Assembly: GCF_003287275.1 (NCBI RefSeq)
Contig: NZ_QEVW01000015.1
Location: 1-64,000, forward strand
From: Paenibacillus taichungensis
Lineage (GTDB): Bacteria > Bacillota > Bacilli > Paenibacillales > Paenibacillaceae
Direction of reading: 5' to 3'
Length of the DNA stretch: 64,000 nt
Positions 8,532 through 17,369 of the stretch are shown one piece after another (the first letter of the stretch is position 1; each line of letters starts with the position of its first letter). Position numbers and translations under genes: made by a program. The notes under the pieces were generated by a model. It saw nothing but the letters and a program-made list of their open reading frames with translations, was not told where the DNA came from and did no database searches.

Positions 8532-9347
8532 CTAGGATAAATCCTGTTCCGCCTTAATCATCATCCCGTCTCGCAAAAACTCGGCCAGCTTGGGGTGGTA
8601 GCCATCATACATCTGGCGAAAATTTTTGTGTTCGACGTACAGATTACCCAGATCGCGGTATATCTCTGCTGTTGGGGTGTAATAATCCTTGATCCAATCA
8701 AGATGTCTGCCAATAATCTGCTGTACTTCCGAGCTGCCGGGTTCTAACCCTTCCTCAATAGCGCCTTGCAAGTCCAAGTGAATCCGGTCAATCTTCGCCT
8801 GTGAATCGAGAAAATCTTCCTTCGTCTTCATCTCCTGACCATCAGGCATTGTGGATTGCTCCGACGAATTGGCATTGTACTTCTGACTGTTCTCTGTCAT
8901 CAACTGTTCAGAATTATCATTCTTTGACGCATGGTCAGAAATCGGTTCATTCAAGAGCTGGTGATGCCCCTTATTGGAAAACCCAGCGTACAGTTCGTAC
9001 TCATCCAGTTCCTGTTCCCCACGTAAGTAGGAGATGGTTTTGTCCAGCGTCTGAATCATTCCGTGCAGATGAAGTGCCTTCTCCAGCATCTCGATCCGAT
9101 GCTGCTGCATAATACGGATCATGTCACGGGGAGTATCCCTGAGCATCGGACCGATCTCTTCCTCCTCCATGCCTACTTCTTTACAGAACAGAATCTGCTG
9201 TAGTCTCAGCAGCTCTGGCTTCTCGTAGTAGATATCCTCATCTTGACCTACGAAGGCTGGATTCAGCAGACCTGTTTCTGCGTACTGTCCCAATTCACTC
9301 AGACTTACACCGGACATCCCGGATACATCAACCATGGAATATGCCAT
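8532..9347 (-). CDS. MerR-like regulator with TipAS-type effector domain
   Basis: 271 residues. Residues 1-70 resemble a MerR DNA-binding domain, but the recognition helix is degenerate (SLSELGQYAETGLLNP where TLRYYDEIGLL is usual). Residues 75-120 form the coupling coiled coil. A low-complexity Ser/Asn/Gln linker covers 127-165. The C-terminus (HLDWIKDYYTPTAEIYRDLG, then FRQMYDGYHPKLAEFLRDGM) matches the TipAS antibiotic-recognition domain. Such proteins sense thiopeptides or other amphipathic ligands and activate resistance genes. The ATG follows GGAGGTG. No obvious target gene is adjacent. Confidence 0.8.
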   Translation of the reverse strand: MAYSMVDVSGMSGVSLSELGQYAETGLLNPAFVGQDEDIYYEKPELLRLQQILFCKEVGMEEEEIGPMLRDTPRDMIRIMQQHRIEMLEKALHLHGMIQTLDKTISYLRGEQELDEYELYAGFSNKGHHQLLNEPISDHASKNDNSEQLMTENSQKYNANSSEQSTMPDGQEMKTKEDFLDSQAKIDRIHLDLQGAIEEGLEPGSSEVQQIIGRHLDWIKDYYTPTAEIYRDLGNLYVEHKNFRQMYDGYHPKLAEFLRDGMMIKAEQDLS

Positions 9348-9629
9348 TTGAATACACCTCCTATCTGGCCTGATACTTAAGGTTCAGGTTTGTTCATACT
9401 GCATTTTATTTAAATTTAAGCGAGATATTATAAGACTTCCAACAATTCTGTACCCCAGTAATCCGTTCATTTCTCTGGATGGATACACAATGCTTCGGTG
9501 ATATGAACGGCATGTCATTGGTAGATTTGCGGTATGATAAGTATTTATACCCTTCTCATCAGATGTGAACCCGGGGTCAATAGAGAAAGGCTATGTATTT
9601 TTTTACGATAAGGATTGAATGTGGAAATG
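9348..9629. other. Intergenic region, no gene seen
   Basis: AT-rich DNA upstream of the MerR/TipAS-like gene. It contains a TATAAT on the minus strand near 9428-9433 without a convincing -35. Nothing else is supported. Confidence 0.4.
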
Positions 9630-9667
9630 AAAAAAAATCCTGCACCCGCTAACTTGGGCACAGGATC
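9630..9667 (-). terminator. Terminator of aldehyde dehydrogenase gene
   Basis: Minus strand ATCCTGTGCCC, loop, GGGTGCAGGAT, then eight T. It would end the leftward MFS-UspA-ALDH unit. Confidence 0.88.
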
Positions 9668-9726
9668 AACTTGTTCTATTTTATCTCGAATATCCGCTAA
9701 TATCCGCTCGTCTTAGGATTGAATAA

Positions 9727-11151
9727 TTAGTTTTTGTTAAACATGACAAACTTCAATTCCGTCATTTCCTCTACAGCATATTTAACACCTTCACGTCCCA
9801 TCCCGCTCTGCTTCACACCACCATAAGGCATATGATCCACACGGAAAGTGGGAATGTCGTTAATCATCACGCCGCCAGCTTCAATGTGGTCCGCTGCATG
9901 CAATGCAGTATGAATATCATTGGTGAACACACCCGCCTGAAGCCCATAGACGGAATCATTCACATGTTCAATGCCTTCTTCAACCGAATCCACCGTATTA
10001 ATGACAACGATCGGGGCAAAGACCTCCTGACAAGACACCTTGGCATCCCGCGGAACGTTAACAAGCACGGTTGGACGTAATACGCCTCCCTCGGCTTCGC
10101 CGCCTGCTGCCACCTCAGCGCCTGCCTGCTTCGCTTCATCGATCCAGTCCAGTGTACGCTGTACATCTTTGGATGTGATGAGCGCAGAGACAACGGTATC
10201 CGGATTCAACGGGTCTCCAACTACGACTTTTTGGGCTGCTTCAGCAAAACGACGAATGAACTCATCCGCAATCGCGCTATGCACATAGATCCGCTGTAGC
10301 GAAATACATACCTGACCTTGGTAAGTAAAAGCCCCGGTCACACATCTCGGTACTACCTTATCCAAATTGGCATCCGCATCTATAATGACGGCTGCATTGG
10401 ACCCCAGCTCTAATGTTACGCGTTTCAGTCCGGCTTTGCTGCGAATGCTGGTACCTACAGCCGGGCTGCCTGTAAACGTAATATGGGCCACGTCCGGATG
10501 CTCTACAAGCACATCACCAATCGTTTTGCCGTCACCGCTCACCACATTCAATGCGCCATCCGGTAATCCCGCTTCCTGAAGCAAATTGGCAATATAGTAC
10601 GAAGACAACGGTGTCTGCTCCGCAGGTTTCAACACAATCGTATTGCCTGCTGCCAGCGCCGGCCCTACTTTGTGAGCCACCAGGTTCATCGGAAAATTAA
10701 ACGGCGTAATGGCTCCAATAACGCCCAAAGGCTGCCGCATCGTGTAGCCTACGCGTCCTTCACCGCCTTTGGCTGCATCCATAGGAACTGTCTCTCCGGT
10801 AAGCCGCTTGGCTTCTTCTGCGGCAAAACGATACGTTTCCACCGTACGATCAACCTCGGCGAGCGCTGCGGTAATCGGCTTCGCTGCCTCCAGCGCAATT
10901 ATCTGTGCTGCTTCTCCCTTCCGTTCTTCCAGCAGGGTGGACAGCTTGTAAAGGATGTCTGCACGCTGATGGGCAGGCATTCTGCGCATCTCTTTGCCTG
11001 CCTGAACTGCGGCCGCAATCGCGGCTTCCACTTCCTCCGCTGTCGCCGAGGATACGTCTGCCAGTGTTTCTTTGGAGTACGGTGCATGAAGTGATATATA
11101 GTCTACTGATTCGGTGGGCTTGCCCCCGATGAACAGATGTTGTTTTTTCAT
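9727..11151 (-). CDS. NAD(P)-dependent aldehyde dehydrogenase
   Basis: 474 residues from the ATG at 11151; the upstream ATG at 11166 is rejected because its codons contain the GGAGG that serves the inner start. Catalytic residues are visible: Asn152 (TPFNFP), Glu248 (ELGS) and Cys282 (GQVCIS), with the FTGSPAVG cofactor loop. The ending NDIPTFRVDHMPYGGVKQSG resembles the lactaldehyde / phosphonoacetaldehyde dehydrogenase branch, but the true substrate is uncertain. It oxidises an aldehyde to the acid in the cytoplasm. It lies 90 nt behind a universal stress protein gene and may share its transcript. Confidence 0.9.
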   Translation of the reverse strand: MKKQHLFIGGKPTESVDYISLHAPYSKETLADVSSATAEEVEAAIAAAVQAGKEMRRMPAHQRADILYKLSTLLEERKGEAAQIIALEAAKPITAALAEVDRTVETYRFAAEEAKRLTGETVPMDAAKGGEGRVGYTMRQPLGVIGAITPFNFPMNLVAHKVGPALAAGNTIVLKPAEQTPLSSYYIANLLQEAGLPDGALNVVSGDGKTIGDVLVEHPDVAHITFTGSPAVGTSIRSKAGLKRVTLELGSNAAVIIDADANLDKVVPRCVTGAFTYQGQVCISLQRIYVHSAIADEFIRRFAEAAQKVVVGDPLNPDTVVSALITSKDVQRTLDWIDEAKQAGAEVAAGGEAEGGVLRPTVLVNVPRDAKVSCQEVFAPIVVINTVDSVEEGIEHVNDSVYGLQAGVFTNDIHTALHAADHIEAGGVMINDIPTFRVDHMPYGGVKQSGMGREGVKYAVEEMTELKFVMFNKN

Positions 11152-11241
11152 TGTTGTATCCTCCATTCATATTTAATGCAGCCTTAACCCCTACCTATTT
11201 ATACACCACTTTAGCATCATCAACACAAGAAAGTCATACCT

Positions 11242-11664
11242 CTATTTGACAGTCATCACCGGACATCCTGCATGTTTCAAGACGCCGTGGCTGACACTGC
11301 CCACTACGATTTCAGCGAGCATGCTTTTCCCGGCCGTCCCCATCACAATGAGATCACAGTCTCTATCCTTCGCTACACGGCAGATCTCATTCACGGGATC
11401 ACCAGCTATCAGCAAAGTTTCATAAATAACAGAACGCGCAGCTAACAATTCACTAACAGGTTGTATAATATGCTGTCCTTCTTCTGCGATCCGTGCTTCC
11501 AGATCCACACCCAGTGCGGGCTCATTCAGCGAGATCGAAGGATTAACATGTACGATTATCAGGGAAGCTGGTTGTTTCAGACTTTCTGCCAGAACAACTG
11601 CTTGCTCCAGACCTTTCTGTGCATGATCCGATCCATCGACAGCAACCAATATTCGTTTCACCAT
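11242..11664 (-). CDS. Universal stress protein, UspA family
   Basis: 140 residues from the ATG at 11664, which has AGGAGGAATGGAAA upstream; a longer frame to 11742 would overlap the preceding gene and has no good site. It begins MVKRILVAVDGSDHA, the Usp first strand, and ends with the ATP-binding motif GTAGKSMLAEIVVGSVSHGV (G-2x-G-9x-G-S). Usp proteins bind ATP and help survival under stress; the exact role is undefined. It starts 19 nt after the MFS gene stop, so they are surely co-transcribed. Confidence 0.92.
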   Translation of the reverse strand: MVKRILVAVDGSDHAQKGLEQAVVLAESLKQPASLIIVHVNPSISLNEPALGVDLEARIAEEGQHIIQPVSELLAARSVIYETLLIAGDPVNEICRVAKDRDCDLIVMGTAGKSMLAEIVVGSVSHGVLKHAGCPVMTVK

Positions 11665-11683
11665 TTTCCATTCCTCCTGTTCA

Positions 11684-12901
11684 TTAATGCGTAATGGCAG
11701 CATCGATATCACGCAGATGTCTGCGGCGTACCAGCAGCACAACGACCCCGATCAGAACCATCAATGCGCCAAAATAAAACGGTGTCTCCGGCAGGAACCA
11801 CTCGGACAATTTACCTGCAAGCCAAGGTGCCAGCGCACCTCCAAGGAAGCGGACAAAGCTGTATGCAGCCGATGCCACAGAACGTTCGACTGGTGCAGCT
11901 TCCATAACTGCCGTTGTAATCAATGTGTTGTTAATCCCGAGGAAAATCCCGGCAACGATAACGGCCACAATAACCGTTGTGGATGATCCCATTACCGTAC
12001 CCACCGCCATCACCAGCAGATCAATGGCGAACAGGGTCAGCATAACGCTCATGGAAGGAACCGATCCGAATCGCCGTTGCAGTCTTGGTGCAACAAACAC
12101 AGACGTTATTGCCAGCATCAAACCCCAACCGAAGAATACATAACCGAGTCCGTGTTCATCCAGATTCATGACATAAGGCGAATAAGCCATCAAGGTAAAG
12201 AAACCAAAGTTATACAGGAAGGCCGTAATCGCCAATGTTTTCAGTGAAGGATAACCCAGAGCCTTGAATGGGTCGGACAAGGAACTCCGCGTTTTCGGTT
12301 TGGCCATCTTAGGCAGCATAAACGTGATACTGATAAAAGCAATCGCCATCAGAACAGCTACACCATAGAAAGGGCCACGCCACGAGATGGAACCCAGTTC
12401 ACCACCGAGCAATGGACCAACAGCAATCCCCAGACCAAGCGCTGCTTCGTATAAAATAATCGCTTTGGCCGTCCCCGAAGTGGACAGTCCTACAATAGCG
12501 GATAATGCAGTTGCGATGAACAGGGCATTCCCTAATCCCCAACCACCACGGTAACCAACGAGAGCACCTACAGTGTCAGAGGTCCCGCCGAGGAAAGAGA
12601 AGACAATAATCAGCAAAATGCCGCTGAGCAGTGTCCACTTCACACCAATCCGGCTGGATACAACACCTGTAATCAGCATGGCTACCCCAGTAACCGCGTT
12701 ATAACTTGTAAACAATAAAGATACCTGGCTTTTGGAAGCATGCAGCTGATCTGCAATCGCAGGCAGAATCGGGTCAACCAATCCCAGTCCCATAAAGGAG
12801 ATGATACAGGCGAAGGCTACGGCCCATACAGCTCTAGGCTGGGATAATAGACCTCCACGGGATGACGGCAATTCGTCAGGTAATGAGGGTTCTCTTTTCA
12901 T
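11684..12901 (-). CDS. MFS transporter, DHA1-like
   Basis: 405 residues from the ATG at 12901; the GGAGGAATC before it lies inside a 7-codon longer alternative starting at 12922. About 12 membrane segments. The first helix has GLGLVDPILPAIADQL and the fifth GIAVGPLLGGELG (motif C, typical of exporters). It resembles Bacillus drug-efflux MFS proteins. The MerR gene 176 nt upstream on the same strand is the likely regulator, and UspA follows directly. Substrate unknown. Confidence 0.9.
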   Translation of the reverse strand: MKREPSLPDELPSSRGGLLSQPRAVWAVAFACIISFMGLGLVDPILPAIADQLHASKSQVSLLFTSYNAVTGVAMLITGVVSSRIGVKWTLLSGILLIIVFSFLGGTSDTVGALVGYRGGWGLGNALFIATALSAIVGLSTSGTAKAIILYEAALGLGIAVGPLLGGELGSISWRGPFYGVAVLMAIAFISITFMLPKMAKPKTRSSLSDPFKALGYPSLKTLAITAFLYNFGFFTLMAYSPYVMNLDEHGLGYVFFGWGLMLAITSVFVAPRLQRRFGSVPSMSVMLTLFAIDLLVMAVGTVMGSSTTVIVAVIVAGIFLGINNTLITTAVMEAAPVERSVASAAYSFVRFLGGALAPWLAGKLSEWFLPETPFYFGALMVLIGVVVLLVRRRHLRDIDAAITH

Positions 12902-13008
12902 ACGTGATTCCTCCTGGTTCATGATTTATGTTGTGAAACAAATGATGAAAAACAATGAAATTCTCGTTTTTATTTTCAGAAATATAGGAAAGAAAACGGC
13001 ACAAATGA

Positions 13009-13026
13009 CACCGGTTCTCCCGGTGC
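13009..13026. repeat. Hairpin CACCGG-N5-CCGGTG between MerR and MFS genes
   Basis: Six GC-rich pairs in the 176-nt gap. No proper T-run follows on the minus strand. It may partly separate expression of the two genes. Confidence 0.45.
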
Positions 13027-13077
13027 TTATCGTGGAATACTCATTCAGCATTTTTCATAATTCGATGCATTCATCAG

Positions 13078-13518
13078 TTATGTGTCGTTCTCGAGCCCTT
13101 CCAATCGTCGAATGCCGTTCTGAACCCGTTCACGCAATTCCTCAAGTTCCTCCTGCACGGCATGAATGCTCTGAAGTTTCTGCTCGATCAGTTGCAGTTG
13201 GTCATCCAACGTCGTTTCCATCTTGGTGAGCTTCTCAATTCGTTCTATCACTTCAGTGGTCTGCTGGTAGTCAAAACGCTGTTCGTTCAGCGCATCCGCC
13301 GTTGCCACATAGGTATGCAGCTCCTGAAGCGAGAAACCAAGCACTTCCTTGGCCCTAACCACTTTTTTGAGATAATCGATATCTTCCCGGGTGTATAATC
13401 GTGTGCCACCGTCCGTCCGCTGAGGTGAAGGCATCACACCGATCTCCTCGTAATACCGAATGGTCCGCTTGGTCAAACCACATTCCTTGGCTACGTCATC
13501 GATTTTATATAAACTCAT
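13078..13518 (-). CDS. MerR-family transcriptional regulator
   Basis: 146 residues from the ATG at 13518 (GAGGTGAAGGAA upstream); a GTG three codons earlier is possible but sits on the ribosome binding site. The N-terminal winged helix is classical: YKIDDVAKECGLTKRTIRYY, then EEIGVMPSPQRTDGGTRLYT. A long coiled coil fills the C-terminal half, with no Cys or other metal ligands, so it is not a metal sensor and is more like the short BltR/multidrug type without a ligand domain. It has an excellent promoter just upstream with palindromes over it, and the efflux gene lies downstream on the same strand. Confidence 0.9.
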   Translation of the reverse strand: MSLYKIDDVAKECGLTKRTIRYYEEIGVMPSPQRTDGGTRLYTREDIDYLKKVVRAKEVLGFSLQELHTYVATADALNEQRFDYQQTTEVIERIEKLTKMETTLDDQLQLIEQKLQSIHAVQEELEELRERVQNGIRRLEGLENDT

Positions 13519-13546
13519 TTCCTTCACCTCACTTTAATTATATGTC

Positions 13547-13593
13547 TATAATGTTATGTACATAATTATATATACTATTAACGTTAACGTCAA
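13547..13593 (-). promoter_or_regulatory. MerR gene promoter and palindromes
   Basis: Minus strand -35 TTGACG (13588-13593), 17 bp spacer, -10 TATAAT (13565-13570). The -35 lies inside repeated AACGTT boxes (13578-13598). A 24-bp imperfect palindrome centred on TTATGTACATAA (13554-13565) overlaps the -10 and start site. This suggests autoregulation. Confidence 0.7.
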
Positions 13594-13713
13594 CGTTAGA
13601 TTTTAAGATCGAATATATAGTATGTCTCAAACATGGGTAGAATATTTCAGTGTAAACATTTAAAACTCGTTGTTAAAAGTAGTATTCTATTGTCCTCCAC
13701 CTCTATAAAATAC

Positions 13714-13742
13714 AAAAAAAGATCCGCGCGAGCGGATCTTCG
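13714..13742 (-). terminator. Terminator of SdpI-like gene
   Basis: Minus strand GAAGATCCGC-TCGC-GCGGATCTTTTTTT, a textbook intrinsic terminator. Confidence 0.92.
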
Positions 13743-13767
13743 TTCAGTTGCGATTTCACAGCCTACT

Positions 13768-14127
13768 CTACGCGCCTTGCTCCTTCTGTTCCTGTTGCTG
13801 GACACGCTGCATTTGCTTCAAACGGCCTTCGACTCTGGTAAACAGCCTGAATGTATAGAATCCTGTAGCCACAAGACTTAGAACCAAAGCTCGTACATCC
13901 GTAAGCCAAAAACCGATTATGCCAAATACCGTAATAATCACACCAAACTGCATCATCAGATTGGCGCTATATCGTTGTGCTTCTTCCCATAATTCCGGAT
14001 TACTCATTGCTCGCGGAGTACGATAACCATATATGCCATTAATCCTTTTCGGCGGCTTTTTGTACACCATTAATCCCAGAATGAAATAGCACACTCCGCA
14101 TATAATCCCAACAATTGCTCCTGCCAC
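13768..14127 (-). CDS. SdpI/YfhL-family membrane protein
   Basis: 119 residues from GTG at 14127, chosen because GGGGAGG lies 5 nt before it; an ATG at 14148 has no ribosome binding site. It has three hydrophobic spans. The family signature follows the first span: GYRTPRAMSNPELWEEAQRY. SdpI gives immunity to the killing factor SdpC in B. subtilis; most family members, probably including this one, have no proven role. No sdpC-like gene is nearby. The C-terminus is a Gln-rich tail. Confidence 0.82.
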   Translation of the reverse strand: MAGAIVGIICGVCYFILGLMVYKKPPKRINGIYGYRTPRAMSNPELWEEAQRYSANLMMQFGVIITVFGIIGFWLTDVRALVLSLVATGFYTFRLFTRVEGRLKQMQRVQQQEQKEQGA

Positions 14128-14173
14128 AATGTCCTCCCCTAACTCCATTAAAAATACACCACAGATATTAAAA

Positions 14174-14209
14174 CAAAAAAAACGGCTCTACGTATATACG
14201 AAGAGCCGT
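14174..14209 (-). terminator. Terminator of P-type ATPase gene
   Basis: Minus strand ACGGCTCT-loop-AGAGCCGT followed by eight T, 20 nt after the stop at 14229. Confidence 0.92.
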
Positions 14210-14228
14210 CCGGATCGTTTCGTAAAAC

Positions 14229-16592
14229 TTAGATATCCTTCACTCGCAGTACACGCATGGCGTTCAGGACAGCCAGCACGGTCACCCCAACATCAGAGAA
14301 TACCGCTTCCCACATGGTTGCGATTCCGAACACACCCAGCAGCAGGAAGATCGCTTTGACACCCAACGCAAAACCGATATTTTGCCAGACAATGGTTCGT
14401 GTCCGTTTTGCAATCCGGATCGCACTTGCCAGTCTGGATGGTTCATCCGTCATGATGACAACGTCTGCCGCTTCAATTGCGGCATCCGAACCAAGTCCCC
14501 CCATCGCTACACCAACATCGGCGCGCGCCAGCACCGGTGTATCATTAATGCCATCACCGACAAACACCATTTTCTCCTTCGGCGATTTGGCAGCTTCGAG
14601 ACGCTCCAGCTGTTCGACTTTATGCTGTGGCAACAGCTCAGCGTATACTTCATCGACACCCAGCTCACGCCCAACAGCTTCACCAACAGCCTTGGCATCC
14701 CCGGTCAGCATTACCGTTTTGCGGATACCGAGCTTCTTGAGTGCCTGAATGGCTGCCACTGCATCATCCTTCACCTCATCGGCAATGATCAGATGACCGA
14801 CATACGTACCCGATTCTGCAACGTGCACCACCGTACCCACGGTTTGCGGAGTCGTGTAGGAGATCCCTGCCTGTTCCATCAATTTGGCGTTACCCGCAAG
14901 CACTTCACGTCCATCCACACTGACCTTGATGCCATGCCCTGCAACCTCATCGTAATCATCCACGCCCTGGGTCCGGATATCCTTTGCCCAAGCTGCGCGA
15001 ATGGATTCAGCAATCGGATGATTGGAATGGGCCTCGGCAATGGCAGCAAGCTCCATCAATTCATCTTTCGTATGCCCGCCTTCAGGGCGAATGGCTGTTA
15101 CTTTGAAAACACCTTTGGTTAGTGTACCCGTTTTATCGAAAACAACGACTTTGACATCGTTCAATGCTTCAAGGTAGTTACTTCCTTTGATGAGTATACC
15201 GTTACGTGATGCAGCCCCGATGCCGCCAAAGAAACCAAGCGGAATGGAAACGACCAGCGCACATGGACAAGAGATCACGAGGAAGACCAGTGCACGATAA
15301 ATCCAATCGGCGAATGTTGCACCACTGAGCACCAGCGGCGGAACGAATGCAATCAACGCGGCGAGAATGACGACAACCGGTGTATAATAACGGGCGAATT
15401 TGCTAATAAAATGTTCTGTTTTGGCTTTGCGGCTGCTCGCATTCTGCACCAGGTCCAAAATTTTGGATACCGTGGATTCACCAAAAGTTTTGGTTACTTC
15501 GATCGTCAACATCCCGTTTTTGTTTACGAACCCACTCAGTACATCACTGCCGGGTTCCAGTTCCCGCGGAACGGACTCACCTGTCAGAGCGGAAGTGTCC
15601 ACCATGGAACGACCTGCCTTAACGATCCCGTCCAGAGGTACTCGCTCACCCGCTTTAACCAGGATGCGATCTCCAATACGTACTTCTTCCGGTGACACTC
15701 GCTTGGTCTCTTCTCCCGCACCCATCAGCATATTGGCATAGTCCGGGCGAATATCCATAAGCGACTGGATCGACTTTCTTGAGCGATTAACCGCCAGCCC
15801 CTGAAACAGCTCACCGAGCTGATAGAAGAGCATAACCGCAACACCTTCGGGATATTGGCCAATGGCAAAAGCACCGATGGTGGCCACGGACATCAGGAAG
15901 TATTCGTCGAATACCTGACCGCGAATAATATTTTTGAATGCCTGGAGAACGATATCTCCCCCCGCGATCAGATAAGCAACAATGTAGAGCGCAAGCTGTG
16001 CCCATCCTTCCAGCGGAGACCAGATCGCGGCTGCCACCAGAATGGAGCCTGCCGCAAGGCGTGCCAGCAGCACCTTCGTCTGCCCGGCGCCATGTTCATG
16101 CGAGTGTCCGGCATGCGCGTCATGATCGTGACCGTCTGCATGACCGTGATCATGTCCGGCATGACTTCCATGATCATGCGTGTGATCTTGGGCTCCGTGA
16201 TGATGACCGTGGTCATGAGAGTGCCCAGCATGATCGTGCCCACTCGGAGTATGCCCATGCGCGTGAGCCCCGTTACCTGCATGTGCGTGCACATTGCCGT
16301 TAGCTTGGTTTATTGAATCTACAGCACCACGACTGCCTTGTGATGATTTACCTTTTTCCGAAATACGAATATGCGGCTCCAGCCGAAGCACTTTGCGCTT
16401 CGCTTCTTCCACGACCTGCTCATCCATATCGGAGGTGGTGTGCATGGATAAGGTTTTGGTCACAAAATTGACTGAGCAATCGGTAATGCCTTTAATTTTT
16501 TTGACACCATTCTCAATCTTCAATGCGCAGTTCGCGCAATCCAATCCATCCAGCAGCAGTTCCCTTTTCACCTGTTCCTGTCCGGTTCCCAT
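14229..16592 (-). CDS. Zn/Cd/Pb-translocating P1B-type ATPase
   Basis: 787 residues from the ATG at 16592 (GGGGAGAG, 5 nt gap); the longer frame to 16703 runs into the operator and lacks a site. An N-terminal HMA domain carries C19-A-N-C22. Residues about 103-172 are extraordinarily His-rich (about 26 His with Asp and Gly) and should bind metal. The core has TGES (actuator), SCPCALV (metal channel), DKTGTLT (phosphorylation Asp), HSNHP and GDGINDTP. CPC plus this HMA fits ZntA/CadA, exporting divalent Zn, Cd or Pb from the cytoplasm using ATP. A divergent ArsR regulator and operator support metal induction. Confidence 0.95.
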   Translation of the reverse strand: MGTGQEQVKRELLLDGLDCANCALKIENGVKKIKGITDCSVNFVTKTLSMHTTSDMDEQVVEEAKRKVLRLEPHIRISEKGKSSQGSRGAVDSINQANGNVHAHAGNGAHAHGHTPSGHDHAGHSHDHGHHHGAQDHTHDHGSHAGHDHGHADGHDHDAHAGHSHEHGAGQTKVLLARLAAGSILVAAAIWSPLEGWAQLALYIVAYLIAGGDIVLQAFKNIIRGQVFDEYFLMSVATIGAFAIGQYPEGVAVMLFYQLGELFQGLAVNRSRKSIQSLMDIRPDYANMLMGAGEETKRVSPEEVRIGDRILVKAGERVPLDGIVKAGRSMVDTSALTGESVPRELEPGSDVLSGFVNKNGMLTIEVTKTFGESTVSKILDLVQNASSRKAKTEHFISKFARYYTPVVVILAALIAFVPPLVLSGATFADWIYRALVFLVISCPCALVVSIPLGFFGGIGAASRNGILIKGSNYLEALNDVKVVVFDKTGTLTKGVFKVTAIRPEGGHTKDELMELAAIAEAHSNHPIAESIRAAWAKDIRTQGVDDYDEVAGHGIKVSVDGREVLAGNAKLMEQAGISYTTPQTVGTVVHVAESGTYVGHLIIADEVKDDAVAAIQALKKLGIRKTVMLTGDAKAVGEAVGRELGVDEVYAELLPQHKVEQLERLEAAKSPKEKMVFVGDGINDTPVLARADVGVAMGGLGSDAAIEAADVVIMTDEPSRLASAIRIAKRTRTIVWQNIGFALGVKAIFLLLGVFGIATMWEAVFSDVGVTVLAVLNAMRVLRVKDI

Positions 16593-16656
16593 GTGAACTC
16601 TCCCCTTTGCAGTACGTAAAACAAAATTATCCGTAATGTTTTTGATCTTACAATCA

Positions 16657-16680
16657 ATATATGAGCAATCATTCATATGT
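16657..16680. promoter_or_regulatory. Metal-sensing ArsR operator (CadC/CzrA type)
   Basis: ATATATGAGCAATC followed by ATTCATATG makes a 12-2-12 style imperfect palindrome matching the ATATGAnCA...TCATAT operators of zinc/cadmium ArsR proteins. It lies between the divergent ATPase and regulator genes, about 65 nt before the ATPase start. On the plus strand a TATAAT at 16790-16795 could be the regulator's -10. Confidence 0.78.
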
Positions 16681-16856
16681 TTTGTTACCCCTATTATATG
16701 CACGCTTAAACATGAGTGTCAACAATTCCAGTTGATTTTTCATACAGAATATGCTAATAGTAATCATTTCGCTTTAGACGTTTTTTGGATATAATAGGCT
16801 TATCGAAGAACATTTGATCAAATCAAAGGTTGAGTTAATATAGGTGGTGATAGGAA

Positions 16857-17228
16857 ATGGAACAACCGGTTAAAGCTCCAGCCGAATGCGACGCAGCCTG
16901 CTCTGGAACAGAGGCTGATGTGCAAACCATTCGTGCTTCTCTCATGGATCGCGAGACCTCTTCCGAGATGGCTGATTGGTTCAAGGCTTTCAGCGACCCG
17001 ACACGGCTTCGTATTATTGATGCGCTGTTGCAGAAGGAATTATGTGTGCACGATCTGACGGTGCTGCTCGATATGGGACAGTCGGCCATTTCGCACCAGC
17101 TGCGGTCACTCCGCAACATGCGGATTGTCAAGCGGCGCAAAGAAGGCAAGACCGTGTATTATTCTCTGGATGATGCACACATTGAGCAGATCTTCCTGCA
17201 GACGCTTCAGCATATTAAACATGGCTAG
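16857..17228 (+). CDS. ArsR/SmtB-family metal-responsive repressor (CadC-like)
   Basis: 123 residues. The winged helix covers about 38-105: SDPTRLRIIDALL, ELCVHDL, and the recognition helix QSAISHQLRSLRN. CadC-type sensing Cys are seen in the N-terminus (C-D-A-A-C) and in ELCVHDL, where CadC has ELCVCDI, so one ligand Cys is His here. The last helix DDAHIEQIFLQTLQHIKH has the alpha-5 D-x-H...H-x-x-H zinc pattern. It should repress the divergent P-type ATPase until Zn, Cd or Pb binds. The ribosome binding site is GGTGGTGATAGGAA. Confidence 0.92.
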   Translation: MEQPVKAPAECDAACSGTEADVQTIRASLMDRETSSEMADWFKAFSDPTRLRIIDALLQKELCVHDLTVLLDMGQSAISHQLRSLRNMRIVKRRKEGKTVYYSLDDAHIEQIFLQTLQHIKHG

Positions 17229-17249
17229 GCATTAGCCTGCCTGTTCAAC

Positions 17250-17301
17250 CAACAGAACCCCCGCCTCTCGGCTGTTAGCCGATGGACGGGGGTTCTGTTG
17301 T
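17250..17301. terminator. Bidirectional terminator
   Basis: AACAGAACCCCCG pairs with CGGGGGTTCTGTT. It is shared by the convergent ArsR and AI-2E permease genes. Confidence 0.88.
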
Positions 17302-17369
17302 ATAAGGGCACCGTTTTGCCAAAAAAAGAAGTTTATCATGGATCTAGCTTACGGATATGCCCGCTCCAG

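Noticed and set aside
15938..16303. Long frames antisense to the His-rich part of the metal pump
   Set aside because: They arise from the repetitive CAT/GAC His-Asp codons of the real gene, read on the other strand.
16593..16703. N-terminal extension of the metal pump
   Set aside because: It would translate the ArsR operator and lacks a ribosome binding site; the ATG at 16592 has a strong one.
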